A DNA stretch of 64,000 bases, from assembly GCF_008923245.1 (NCBI RefSeq), contig NZ_WBOS01000001.1, positions 124,001 through 188,000 of the forward strand, given 5' to 3'. This DNA is from Cytobacillus depressus. Its GTDB lineage: Bacteria > Bacillota > Bacilli > Bacillales > Cytobacillaceae. Positions 18,331-26,678 of this stretch are shown piece after piece. The translations under genes were made by a program, and so were the position numbers. Position 1 is the stretch's first letter. Each line of letters opens with the position of its first letter. The notes below the pieces were generated by a model that searched no databases, was not told where the DNA came from, and saw only the letters and a program-made list of their open reading frames with translations.

Positions 18331-18332
18331 AT

Positions 18333-18361
18333 TTGCTCTATTGATTTTAATATGGTAGAAT
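18333..18361 (+). promoter_or_regulatory. Possible promoter of a small RNA
   Basis: TTGCTC (18333-18338), 17-base spacer, TAGAAT (18356-18361). Confidence 0.4.
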
Positions 18362-18367
18362 CTCAAG

Positions 18368-18490
18368 TAACAACATATAGTATTATTAATTTCCTGAAGA
18401 TACTATATGTTGTTCTTAATTTAAAATTTCCTTAACTGATCCAAGGTCTCTTTATTTTTTCCGCTCTATATGTGCGGAATTTTTTTGCGC
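18368..18490 (+). ncRNA. Candidate small RNA, about 120 bases
   Basis: Between the candidate promoter and a clear terminator (TTCCGC/GCGGAA then TTTTTTT, 18460-18487) lies a strong hairpin: AACAACATATAGTA (about 18369-18382) pairs with TACTATATGTTGTT (about 18403-18416). No open frame with a ribosome-binding site is present. The terminator hairpin is flanked by A/T runs on both sides, so a minus-strand transcript is also possible. No known RNA family is recognised. Confidence 0.4.
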
Positions 18491-18603
18491 AAAAAAAATG
18501 GGAATTTTGTCTAAAAAGATCGCTTAAGAACTTATTTTGAAGTTTCCCTATTATTTCGCCGTTTAAACTTGTTATAGGGATAATTTAGTGGAGGGAAATC
18601 TAC

Positions 18604-18642
18604 GCAAAAGGAGCGACTGTCTCTCGACAATCGCTCCTCTTT
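18604..18642. terminator. Terminator of the cupin gene
   Basis: AAAGGAGCGA and TCGCTCCTCTTT form a stem downstream of the cupin stop on the minus strand. Confidence 0.75.
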
Positions 18643-18660
18643 CATCACCATTCTTCTATT

Positions 18661-19050
18661 CTAGTATCTTGTTATATCCATCGGCAAATTACCAGCTGCA
18701 AAGCCCACGAACATGAAACGCTCACTCCCAGTATTACGCATGCCGTGAATTTGATCAGGTTTGGCCAATAAAACCATGCCTTGTCGGATCGGGATTTCAT
18801 TCTCTAAATCTGGGAAATAGACTCCCTCCCCTTCAACACAAACCCACATATCATCAACATTCGAATGAGAATGTATGTAAACTTCCTGCCCTGGTTCCAA
18901 ACACCAAACAGCTCCAACTGTTTTATCTGTTTCATAGAAATAGTTCTTCTGCGGCTCATCCTGATCAAAATTTGCTATCTTGTCAATTTCAAAAACTCTC
19001 TCTGCCATGATTTGATCAATGCTCATAATCATTGCTTTCTCTTCCATCAT
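18661..19050 (-). CDS. Cupin-domain protein of the glyoxylate/glycerate locus
   Basis: 129 residues with an AGAGGTGTTTA site. A single cupin barrel: GQEVYIHSHSNVDDMWVCVE supplies the metal-binding His-His-Glu-like set and PDQIHGMRN the last His. Ureidoglycolate-processing enzymes include cupins, and the gene sits 123 bases after a PucG-like aminotransferase, so a role in handling ureidoglycine or glyoxylate intermediates is possible. This is inference from context only. Confidence 0.8.
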   Translation of the reverse strand: MMEEKAMIMSIDQIMAERVFEIDKIANFDQDEPQKNYFYETDKTVGAVWCLEPGQEVYIHSHSNVDDMWVCVEGEGVYFPDLENEIPIRQGMVLLAKPDQIHGMRNTGSERFMFVGFAAGNLPMDITRY

Positions 19051-19105
19051 TAAACACCTCTTTTTATATTTAATCCATTTAAAAAGTAAGGGATTTACCG
19101 AAGAA

Positions 19106-19142
19106 ACTAAAAGGTATATTCACAAGTTGTAAATACCTTTTC
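19106..19142. terminator. Possible terminator after pucG
   Basis: AAAAGGTAT and ATACCTTTT with a short AT loop; weak but well placed on the minus strand. Confidence 0.45.
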
Positions 19143-19173
19143 GATTAAAATTGAACAACAAATTTTTCACAAT

Positions 19174-20406
19174 CTATTTAATACTTACTGCCAATGTACT
19201 TTCTTCATATACATCAAGTGCGGCTTGAACCGCTGCACCTGCATTGACTTTCCCACCGTGACGATAAATAGCCGCTTCTAATGCAGATAAAACTCTAAAA
19301 ATATTTTCTTTTCGGCAGCTGAAGCCCATTGAACCAATTCTCCATATTTTTCCTGCTAGTGATCCGAAGGTGCTAGCAATCTCGACACCAAACTCTTTTA
19401 CCATCGTAAAGCGAACGGCGTCTCCATTTACTCCTTCAGGAATATTGATACAAGTAACAATCGGCATTTTATAGCGTGGATCTCCAAATAAGCTAAGTCC
19501 CATTGCTTTAAGTCCTTCGACAAGCGCCTTCTCATGTAACTTATGTCTATCAAATCTATTTTGTAAGCCTTCTTCATGAATAATTCTCAAGCCTTCCCTT
19601 AGCGCATATAGCATCGTGGTTGCCTCTGTATGGTGATTTAGGCGCTTCGGGCTCCAGTATTCCTGAATTTGACTTAAGTCAAAATAGTTACTTTGAATTC
19701 TTCTGGGATTACTAGATGATATATCTAAACCTTGCTCAATTTTTCTTCGCTCTAGAAGTATTTTTTCAACCCTATCATTATAAGTAATCGGCGCCATACC
19801 AGTTGGTACCCCTAAGCATTTTTGAGTCCCAGTAATTACTGCATCAATATTCCACTCATCTGTTTTAAAGTCTGTTCCTCCGATAGTAGCAACCCCATCA
19901 ACAACAAATAACACGTCATTCTCACGGCAAAATTTGCCAATTCCATCTAAGGGCTGCATGATTCCCGTTGACGTTTCACCATGCACAAGTGCAACAACTT
20001 TTGGACTCACTCTTTTTATTTCAGCAATAATCTTCTCTTGATCAAAAGCTGTTCCCCACTCACATTCCATTTTAGTGACATCCGCTCCACAGCGGTAAGC
20101 AATCTCGGCTAATAAATGGCCGAACCTGCCAAATATAGGAACTAAAACTTTGTCACCCGGCTCAATAATGGAGCAAAGAACTGCCTCAATTCCGGACCGA
20201 GATGTACCATCAACTGAATAAGCCCAGTGATTTTCCGTTTGAAATAACTGCCTTAGCAACTCCATTGTTTCATCCATAATCCTTAAAAACTCCGGATCAA
20301 ATTGTCCTATGATCGGGATTGTCATTGCCCGAAGCACACGAGGTTCTGCTTCAACTGGGCCGGGTGTCATTAAAGTTCGTAAAGAAGGATTTAGTTCTTG
20401 TAACAT
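19174..20406 (-). CDS. pucG: Alanine/ureidoglycine-glyoxylate aminotransferase family (PucG-like)
   Basis: 410 residues from ATG at 20404-20406, behind AAAGGGAGTATTTCG; the start MLQELNPSLRTLMTPGPVE matches PucG of B. subtilis closely. Class V PLP fold with LVHGETSTGIMQPLD, VVDGVATIGGTDF and the Schiff-base Lys in ITGTQKCLGVPTGMAP. PucG transfers the amino group of (S)-ureidoglycine to glyoxylate to give glycine. No other purine-degradation gene is next to it here; instead it sits with glycerate kinase, so serine/alanine-glyoxylate transamination feeding glycerate is an alternative role. Confidence 0.85.
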   Translation of the reverse strand: MLQELNPSLRTLMTPGPVEAEPRVLRAMTIPIIGQFDPEFLRIMDETMELLRQLFQTENHWAYSVDGTSRSGIEAVLCSIIEPGDKVLVPIFGRFGHLLAEIAYRCGADVTKMECEWGTAFDQEKIIAEIKRVSPKVVALVHGETSTGIMQPLDGIGKFCRENDVLFVVDGVATIGGTDFKTDEWNIDAVITGTQKCLGVPTGMAPITYNDRVEKILLERRKIEQGLDISSSNPRRIQSNYFDLSQIQEYWSPKRLNHHTEATTMLYALREGLRIIHEEGLQNRFDRHKLHEKALVEGLKAMGLSLFGDPRYKMPIVTCINIPEGVNGDAVRFTMVKEFGVEIASTFGSLAGKIWRIGSMGFSCRKENIFRVLSALEAAIYRHGGKVNAGAAVQAALDVYEESTLAVSIK

Positions 20407-20597
20407 CGAAATACTCCCTTTCATAATTAATTGTAAAAATTCCGAAAAATAGCTATATTCAGTTTCATATCTATTTAAAATAGATTGTAACGGAGTTTAA
20501 AGAATAAAGTCATTATTCAAAATAGACAAATTTTTTAGTTGTTTTTGTATAAATGAAACAACACAATCACATATTGTAGGAGCTCAGCAACAAACGA

Positions 20598-20635
20598 AAA
20601 AGACAGAGAACTAAACCTAGCTCTCTGTCTTTTTA
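20598..20635. terminator. Terminator between the permease relic and pucG
   Basis: AAAAAGACAGAGA and TCTCTGTCTTTTT form a perfect 13-bp stem with T runs on both strands. Confidence 0.85.
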
Positions 20636-20642
20636 TCTTCAA

Positions 20643-20800
20643 TTAAACTAAGATAATCCACAAAATCATCGTAAGGACAATGGTTACAATCCCTTGTAAA
20701 AGCGTTGCCATTGTTTGTGCTTTATAGGCATCTTTGATCTTCATTCCGCTAAATTCTGTAACTACCCAGAAGAAACTGTCATTCACACACTTTTCATTTC
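20643..20800 (-). pseudogene. C-terminal relic of a GntP-family permease
   Basis: The minus frame ending at 20643-20645 reads VNDSFFWVVTEFSGMKIKDA followed by YKAQTMATLLQGIVTIVLTM and a final hydrophobic segment. This is the conserved last part of gluconate/glycerate permeases of the GntP family, which are usually about 430-450 residues. Only about 50 residues remain, fused directly to the ribosome-binding region just after the glycerate-kinase stop, as expected from an internal deletion. Confidence 0.8.
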
Positions 20801-20815
20801 TCCTCCTGTCTTTTT

Positions 20816-21955
20816 CTATTTTTTTATAGCCGCTAAATACGTACGCATGACTTGCTCAGCTGTTTGCTCAAGAAGTGCTGCACCTCTTGTCATCGCTTCT
20901 TGAAGAGTCATCGGTGAATTTACAATGCTTGTCACACTAGTTATTCCATATTCGTACAAAACATCAATCCCTTGACCTACTGAGCCCGCAAGTGCAAATA
21001 CAGGAATCCCCTTCTTCTTGCCTGCTTCTGCAACCCCCATTGGTGTTTTCCCGGATGCTGTTTGGAAATCAATTTGTCCTTCTCCAGTGAAAACACATTC
21101 TGCATCAGCTAAATGTTCTTCAAGCTTTGAGTATTCAATAACGATATCTATCCCTCTTCGTGTTTTGGAAGGGAAAAACGCTTGGAATGCTCCGCCTATT
21201 CCACCTGCCGCTCCAGCACCAGGTTTATCATGTAATTGAATTCCTGTTTTTTCTTCAACCAAATTTGCCCAATGGGTTAAATTTTTGTCCAAAACCTCAA
21301 CCATTTCAGGAGTAGCTCCTTTTTGCGGACCGAAAACATGTGAAGCTCCATCTTTCCCAATCAATGGATTTTGCACATCTGACGCAATTAAAAATTCACA
21401 TTGGGCAATGCGGGGATCAAAATCTCTGTCATCTATTTGCACAATGCGCGAAAGCTCTGCACCGCCATAGCCAACTGTTTGATTATGAATATCTAACAGC
21501 TTCATCCCTAAAGCTTGAAGCATGCCAATCCCACCATCATTGGTAGCGCTTCCGCCAATCGCCAAAATAAATTTACGATAACCGTCATCTAACGCTTTTT
21601 TAATCAATTGTCCTGTACCGAATGTAGTGGCTGCCATTGGATTGAGTTTGTCGGAATCAATCAAACATATGCCGGAAGCAATTGCTATTTCAATTACACA
21701 AGTGTCCTTATCCCCCAAAATTCCATAAGCAGCTTGTACAGAATCAAGCAATGGACCTTTCACTGTTTCTTCAACCATTCGGCCATTCGTCGCGGCTACT
21801 AAGCTTTCCATCGTTCCTTCTCCGCCATCTGCTACAGGCACTATAACTGTTTTTGCATCCTGGACTGCCTTTGCCACCCCTCTTTCAATTGCTTGAGCTG
21901 CTTCAACGGCTGTCAAGCTTCCTTTGAATGAATCGGGTGCAATTACAATTTTCAT
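20816..21955 (-). CDS. glxK: Glycerate kinase (GlxK/GarK family)
   Basis: 379 residues from ATG at 21953-21955 (MKIVIAPDSFKGSLTAVEAA); a GTG four codons upstream is less likely. Signatures ADGGEGTMESL, AIGGSATNDGGIGMLQALG, GAGAAGGIGGAF and FTGEGQIDFQTASGKTP are intact. It phosphorylates glycerate, linking glyoxylate and sugar-acid breakdown to glycolysis. A permease gene directly downstream in the transcript has been lost (20643-20800). Confidence 0.93.
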   Translation of the reverse strand: MKIVIAPDSFKGSLTAVEAAQAIERGVAKAVQDAKTVIVPVADGGEGTMESLVAATNGRMVEETVKGPLLDSVQAAYGILGDKDTCVIEIAIASGICLIDSDKLNPMAATTFGTGQLIKKALDDGYRKFILAIGGSATNDGGIGMLQALGMKLLDIHNQTVGYGGAELSRIVQIDDRDFDPRIAQCEFLIASDVQNPLIGKDGASHVFGPQKGATPEMVEVLDKNLTHWANLVEEKTGIQLHDKPGAGAAGGIGGAFQAFFPSKTRRGIDIVIEYSKLEEHLADAECVFTGEGQIDFQTASGKTPMGVAEAGKKKGIPVFALAGSVGQGIDVLYEYGITSVTSIVNSPMTLQEAMTRGAALLEQTAEQVMRTYLAAIKK

Positions 21956-22014
21956 TTCGCATGCCACCTTCTTATGAAATTATGACAACTCTTTTATATA
22001 ACTATTTAAATATA

Positions 22015-22045
22015 ATATTGTTGTTATACAACACAATAAACCTTA
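22015..22045. promoter_or_regulatory. Palindrome in the glxK-cdaR divergent region, possible operator
   Basis: TATTGTTGTTATACAACACAATA is too long to quote as certain site; its core TGTTG-TTATA-CAACA is an exact dyad, centred about 70 bases upstream of glxK and 130 upstream of the regulator, the usual place for an autoregulated divergent operator. Confidence 0.4.
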
Positions 22046-22165
22046 ATTACTATTATAATCACTAAAATTAGTTTACACATCGTTTGCCGCAAACAAAAAA
22101 CACTATGATTTTTGCTATTTTTTTGTGTACAATAAATAAAAATACTATTCCAAAGGATCGACGCT

Positions 22166-23251
22166 ATGTTAACGAAGGAAATAGCAAAAGAAGTTGTCAC
22201 TCAAACAATGATTCGTTTAAATCGAAACATAAATATTATGGATAAAAGCGGAATTATTATTGCATCTGGAGATTTAGAGCGAATGAGTCAAGCTCACTAC
22301 GGAGCCATTGAAGTGATTCGCACAGGGAACCCGCTCATTATTCAAGAATCAAATAGTCACCATTGGGAAGGCGCACTCCCGGGAATCAACCTACCTATCC
22401 AATTTCAAGATCAAATAATTGGAGTAATCGGTATTACGGGCAATCCAGATGAACTTATGGAATTTGGTGAATTAGTAAAAATGATTACCGAAATGATTAT
22501 TCACCAGGCCTATATGACAGAACAGCTAGAATGGAAACAGAATTTGAAGGAGTTAATCTTCGAAGAACTAATAACAACCCCATTAAAAATCGAATCTATT
22601 AAACAAAAAATGCATCTAATTGATTGCCAAATAGAAATACCCTATCAAGTAGCTGTCGTCGACCTTGAGCTAAATCATGTAAAAAAAAGTGTCGCCATTC
22701 AATTATTGGCTGATATTTTCCCCATGAATGAAACACTTTTTGGTTTTTTAAGTGTAAACCGATTATTCATTCTTTCCTCAACTATTCAAGATGATCAGTT
22801 CAGAAAAAAATTAATGGAAATGTTTAGTGTTTTTGAAAGAAAGCATATTTCCACAAAAATTGGTATGGGCTCAGCTGTTACAGAGCAAACCCATATAAAA
22901 TACTCGTATCACGAAGCTTTATGCGCCATAAAATTTGGAGGGAGTAAGCCCCTTGTCGCTTACCCTGAAATTGAAATGATGGCACTTTTGGATCAGTTGG
23001 ATGAGCGGACAAAGCAGCAATTTGCTGAACGAGTATTAGGTGATTTATCAGAAAAATTCATCGATACTTTAGAGCAATTCAATGCGCACAATTTTAACAT
23101 TGGGGAATGTGCGAAAAACATGTTTATTCATCGTAATTCACTTATTTATAGAATAAAAAAGGTCAAGGAAATAACCGGTTATGACCCTCAGCTCTTTCAA
23201 GATGCGCTTGTATTACAGCTAGCTATTTGGGTGAGAAAGATGGCTGAATGA
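22166..23251 (+). CDS. CdaR-type sugar-diacid/glycerate transcriptional activator
   Basis: 361 residues. Residues 1-135 form the sugar diacid recognition domain (MLTKEIAKEVVTQTMIRLNR, IMDKSGIIIASGD, QFQDQIIGVIGITG), the middle is a GGDEF-like linker domain, and residues about 300-355 hold the PucR-type helix-turn-helix (NIGECAKNMFIHRNSLIYRI). Divergent from glycerate kinase, as in E. coli and Bacillus glycerate loci, it likely activates glxK and the lost permease in response to glycerate or a related acid. Confidence 0.88.
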   Translation: MLTKEIAKEVVTQTMIRLNRNINIMDKSGIIIASGDLERMSQAHYGAIEVIRTGNPLIIQESNSHHWEGALPGINLPIQFQDQIIGVIGITGNPDELMEFGELVKMITEMIIHQAYMTEQLEWKQNLKELIFEELITTPLKIESIKQKMHLIDCQIEIPYQVAVVDLELNHVKKSVAIQLLADIFPMNETLFGFLSVNRLFILSSTIQDDQFRKKLMEMFSVFERKHISTKIGMGSAVTEQTHIKYSYHEALCAIKFGGSKPLVAYPEIEMMALLDQLDERTKQQFAERVLGDLSEKFIDTLEQFNAHNFNIGECAKNMFIHRNSLIYRIKKVKEITGYDPQLFQDALVLQLAIWVRKMAE

Positions 23252-23284
23252 ATGTGTTCCCTTTGTCAGTGATATGTATAAATA

Positions 23285-23326
23285 AAAAGGCCAAATGCTT
23301 TTCTTTTATCGAAAGTGCATTTGGCT
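23285..23326. terminator. Bidirectional terminator between cdaR-like gene and UDG-like gene
   Basis: GCCAAATGC and GCATTTGGC form the stem, 40 bases after the plus-strand stop and just before the minus-strand stop. Confidence 0.75.
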
Positions 23327-23330
23327 ACAA

Positions 23331-23942
23331 TTATGCTTTCATATTTTTGAAGGCTTCCGCCACCATCCTCCAGTCACTCAAAAATAATGCCTCTAAATTA
23401 GGTCTTCTCCTTATTGCGAGCGGATGATAAGCAACAGCTGTCTTGAATCCATTTATATGATGCCAAGAACCTCGTAACATCTTTACCTCGGCCTCAGGAT
23501 TTTGGAAGAAAGATTGCACTGCGACATTGCCTAAACAAAAAATAATTTTCGGTTTCTTTTCAGTTAATTGCTCCTTTAGATGGATCATACATGTTTCTCG
23601 CGTCTTTTCTTTATCGTAGGTGCGGATCGGTCTTCTTTTTAGAATAAATGTAACGTATAAATCCTTCACTTCTAAGCCTGTAACATTTGCGGCCTTTTGC
23701 AAGGTTTGCCGCGTCCCGCAAACGAATGGATTTCCTTCACGATTCTCTCTCGCCCCAGGATTATCAAGAATGATCATGATTGGTGCATCAGGGTTCCCTT
23801 CACCCCAAACCATTCTTGACCCATGTTCAAATAGACCGCATTCACGGCAATCTTTCTGGCTATGAGGAATGGGATCTTCTGGCCACAAACTTGCACAAAA
23901 ATTATCTATCGCCATCATCTCTCTTCTATCATCGCTTTCCAT
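23331..23942 (-). CDS. Uracil-DNA glycosylase superfamily protein
   Basis: Up to 203 residues. The first ATG lacks a ribosome-binding site; ATG codons at 23918 and 23915 follow AGAAGAGAG and may be the true start. CRECGLFEHGSRMVWGEGNP, then LDNPGARENREGNPFVCGT, and HPLAIRRRP near the end follow the family 4/5 UDG plan (motif GExPGxxE...G.PF.G and a final HP). Asp/Asn substitutions in the first motif make the enzymatic activity uncertain. Confidence 0.75.
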   Translation of the reverse strand: MESDDRREMMAIDNFCASLWPEDPIPHSQKDCRECGLFEHGSRMVWGEGNPDAPIMIILDNPGARENREGNPFVCGTRQTLQKAANVTGLEVKDLYVTFILKRRPIRTYDKEKTRETCMIHLKEQLTEKKPKIIFCLGNVAVQSFFQNPEAEVKMLRGSWHHINGFKTAVAYHPLAIRRRPNLEALFLSDWRMVAEAFKNMKA

Positions 23943-23953
23943 AGAGTTAAAAT

Positions 23954-24292
23954 TTATTTTTCTTTCCCTTTCTTTTCAGGCGGCTCAGTCATGATCCGAT
24001 AAAACTGTGTATTCATACTGCCTTGAATAATATTTTCCAAAAAGAAGGATTCGACAAGTTTTAAATACTCATCGTCATCAAACATCTTCTTATTTTGAAG
24101 TTCCATTTCTGCCAGTCCTTCATATGTCGTAATCATTGAGAATGTATGATCTTTACCAGTAATGGGGGTTAAAATTTCAACCTTATGATGAAAATTTTCA
24201 TTTCTAAATTTCTTTATTTCTTGCAGATTTTCGATGCCTTCTTTAAATTTGTCCTGTTTGATTTCAAAGGTTTGGTACACTATTACAGACAT
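23954..24292 (-). CDS. Uncharacterised protein, NIPSNAP/ABM-like
   Basis: 112 residues. VYQTFEIKQDKFKEGIENLQ and DHTFSMITTYEGLAEMELQ suggest the dimeric alpha-beta barrel fold used by NIPSNAP and monooxygenase-like proteins. Eleven bases separate its stop from the start of the UDG-like gene, so they are probably co-transcribed. No function can be named. Confidence 0.65.
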   Translation of the reverse strand: MSVIVYQTFEIKQDKFKEGIENLQEIKKFRNENFHHKVEILTPITGKDHTFSMITTYEGLAEMELQNKKMFDDDEYLKLVESFFLENIIQGSMNTQFYRIMTEPPEKKGKEK

Positions 24293-24637
24293 TATATATG
24301 CCCTCCATTATGAAAATAAAAAGAAGCTTTGAATGTATTATTTTCTTTAAGTTAATTTTTATTCGAAAAGGAATAAGTGTCGTATAGCCCTCTTAACTTG
24401 AATAGAGTGTAGTTTATTAAATATGTATTAGCTAATATACTTCGCTCTACAAAAATTGGATCAAAAAAATGCTCCCACAAAACTTGACTCAGTTTGAAGA
24501 AGTGAAATATTTTGGTGTATTTAATTATTTTTTTGAAGATAAAGAGCGGAGTTTACAATACTAGTAAACGTTTTATTTAAATTTGCTATTGGTTAGGTTA
24601 TAGTAAATTTATAACATGTAGGATGAGGTAATATTTG
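24293..24637. other. Intergenic region, nothing recognised
   Basis: 345 bases, AT-rich. I see no terminator, repeat or short gene; the promoters of the two divergent genes presumably lie here. Confidence 0.4.
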
Positions 24638-25894
24638 ATGTCAACAAAAACAAAATCTTCAAAAAAAATTGCTTTGTATTCACTAATTATTATGGGGATA
24701 GGATTTATTGCAACTACCCCATTTCAAGGTTCATTATGGCTAAATTTATTACATGGTGGATTTGAAGCGGGGCTTGTTGGCGGACTAGCAGATTGGTTTG
24801 CCGTGACTGCACTGTTTCGCCATCCGCTTGGATTACCAATCCCTCATACAGCATTACTGCCTAATAATCGGAAAAGAATGACAAATGGACTTGTTTCGAT
24901 GTTGAAAAACGACTGGCTTTCTAAGGAAAGTATCCAAGAGAAAGTAAAACATATTCCATTTACAGAAAAGTTGATTGCCCTTTTCGTCAAACAAATGCAA
25001 ACAGATACGTTTAGAAAAGGTATGATCAAACTAATTAAGCAAATGATTCGTTATATAGAAATTGAAAAGATTACACCTTTCATTAAAAATCAAATCGTAT
25101 CGACCCTTTCTAACATTGAGATGAGTAAATTACTTCAATTAGTTAGTTCTCAGCTGCTAAATGAACAATTTGATAAGAAAGCTTTGGATCATATTTTGAA
25201 CAAAGTTGAGACTTGGTTAAGAGAAGAACAAACTCGTTACCGACTTGGCACAGTTTCCATGAATGTACTTAACAATATTCAAGCAGATGGTATGCTTGCA
25301 TTTGCTCTTAAAACTATCCAGAGTCTACTTAACGAGGAAAAGCTTGGAAACATCGTACAAAACCTATTATTAAGTGTTATAAAGAGTTTGCAACGCGAAG
25401 AAGAACCAAATAGAGAAGCATTAATCTTATATATCCGAAAAGAGATTCGAAGTATTAATGAGAACAAGGAGCTAGTAGAGGGAATTGAAAAATGGAAAAA
25501 TCAACTTCTAGCTAAATGGGATCCTGATCAACTAATAGCCGAAAGCCTTCACCAAATTCAACAAAATGCGTTAGTTTTCTTAGAGAATAAAGAATTTATT
25601 GATACTTATCTTTTACCATTGATGAATCACATCCTAGACAACATAAAGGAAAATAAAATCACCATTGATGACTGGATACAGAAACAAATAACCGTTTTCG
25701 TTGAAAATAATCATTCACAAATTGGCAATCTTGTGCAAGAAAATTTAGATAAACTAGACAACGAAACACTGATTGATATGATGGAAAACAATGTAGGAAA
25801 AGATTTACAATGGATTCGTGTGAACGGAGCAGTTTGTGGTTTTATAATAGGGATTTTCCTAACTGGAGTACAAGCTCTGTCTAGGCTATTATAA
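24638..25894 (+). CDS. DUF445 membrane protein (YheB/YjiN-like)
   Basis: 418 residues starting at ATG 24638 (AGGATGAGGTAATATTT upstream). The N-terminus has one membrane segment followed by the family signature GLVGGLADWFAVTALFRHPL and IPHTALLPNNRKRM; a long helical middle region and a final membrane segment (WIRVNGAVCGFIIGIFLTGV) complete the DUF445 plan. Function unknown; B. subtilis YheB is a spore-associated relative. Confidence 0.88.
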   Translation: MSTKTKSSKKIALYSLIIMGIGFIATTPFQGSLWLNLLHGGFEAGLVGGLADWFAVTALFRHPLGLPIPHTALLPNNRKRMTNGLVSMLKNDWLSKESIQEKVKHIPFTEKLIALFVKQMQTDTFRKGMIKLIKQMIRYIEIEKITPFIKNQIVSTLSNIEMSKLLQLVSSQLLNEQFDKKALDHILNKVETWLREEQTRYRLGTVSMNVLNNIQADGMLAFALKTIQSLLNEEKLGNIVQNLLLSVIKSLQREEEPNREALILYIRKEIRSINENKELVEGIEKWKNQLLAKWDPDQLIAESLHQIQQNALVFLENKEFIDTYLLPLMNHILDNIKENKITIDDWIQKQITVFVENNHSQIGNLVQENLDKLDNETLIDMMENNVGKDLQWIRVNGAVCGFIIGIFLTGVQALSRLL

Positions 25895-25967
25895 TATGCA
25901 TGATAACATAAAAGACCCCTCTCACCATTAAAACAATTAATGGCCATAAGGCTTATCACTGGATTAT

Positions 25968-26014
25968 CAAAAAACACATGGCGATTTTCACTTTGAAAAG
26001 GCCATGTGTTTTGT
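25968..26014 (+). terminator. Terminator after the DUF445 gene
   Basis: AAAACACATGG and CCATGTGTTTT pair around a 21-base loop. The 3' arm is followed by TGTTTTG. Confidence 0.6.
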
Positions 26015-26235
26015 TTGCAATTTTATTATTGGGACCCCTGAAATATACCGGCTTAATAAAATCAGTGAACCAAATACGGCTCACTCTGTCTTTAATATTC
26101 GCAAATTAGATAATAAATCTCGGGATTTAAAAAGGTTGTCAAAAAATCTCGTTTGTCTTATAATCATAAAAGTTACATATATAGTATTAATTTTGATTCA
26201 ACAACACAATATACAGTGTTAATCCAATAAATATG
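26015..26235. other. Possible decayed coding stretch upstream of the riboswitch
   Basis: A plus-strand frame to 26222 reads GTPEIYRLNKISEPNTAHSV then FNIRKLDNKSRDLKRLSKNL, which looks protein-like, but its only ATG (26004) lies inside a terminator stem and it ends in low-quality hydrophobic sequence. Probably a remnant; the family is not recognised. Confidence 0.35.
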
Positions 26236-26650
26236 GTGTCCGAACAGGACTTAATAGGGAATCTGGTGGAATTCCAGAACTGTTCCCGCAACTGTAAGTG
26301 CTATCGAAATAAGTAAAAACCACTGTCTTTTTATAAGAAATGTCTAGCTCCAGCGCCTACCCCCTCGAGGTCACAAGCCAATCCTCCCAGAAAGGTAAAG
26401 AACACCTTTCCGAGAGGCTTGTCTTGTGCTTGTCGGGGGTGGGCAAGGCGCTTGCGCTTTTCTTATAAGATGGGAAGGGCTTAGAGTAGGCAAAAGCACA
26501 AGTCAGGAGACCTGCCATATTTATAACGTGTTATCTTCTTCGGGAGCTGGGAAGGTAGAGCGAGGGTATTTTGATAGACTTTTTTAATCTATTATTATAT
26601 CAACGTTTTACTTCCCCATCCTCTTTGAGCGATGGGTTTTTTGTTTTGGA
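26235..26650 (+). promoter_or_regulatory. Cobalamin riboswitch controlling class I ribonucleotide reductase
   Basis: Conserved elements in order: GGTGTCC...GGAC-type P1/P3 start (26235-26250), GGGAATCTGGTG-GAATTCCAG, TTCCCGCAACTG, CCACTG, then GATGGGAAGG and the B12 box AGTCAGGAGACCTGCC at 26501-26516, which is a perfect match. The expression platform ends in a terminator CCCATC/GATGGG plus TTTTTTG (26615-26645), 34 bases ahead of nrdE. Adenosylcobalamin binding should stop transcription. A 120-base palindromic repeat (26341-26461) is embedded in the variable arm between CCACTG and TGGGAAGG. Confidence 0.95.
26341..26461 (+). repeat. Palindromic repeat family, copy A, inside the riboswitch
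   Basis: Begins TGTCTAGCTCCAGCGCCTA and ends GGCGCTTGCGCTTTT; arms AGCGCCTACCCCC and GGGGGTGGGCAAGGCGCT plus inner stems (CACAAGCC/GGCTTGT, GAAAGGT/ACCTTTC) fold as one long hairpin. Further copies are at 33027, 39350 and 46634. Confidence 0.85.
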
Positions 26651-26678
26651 AAATTAAACAAGTAAAGGGGATACGATA

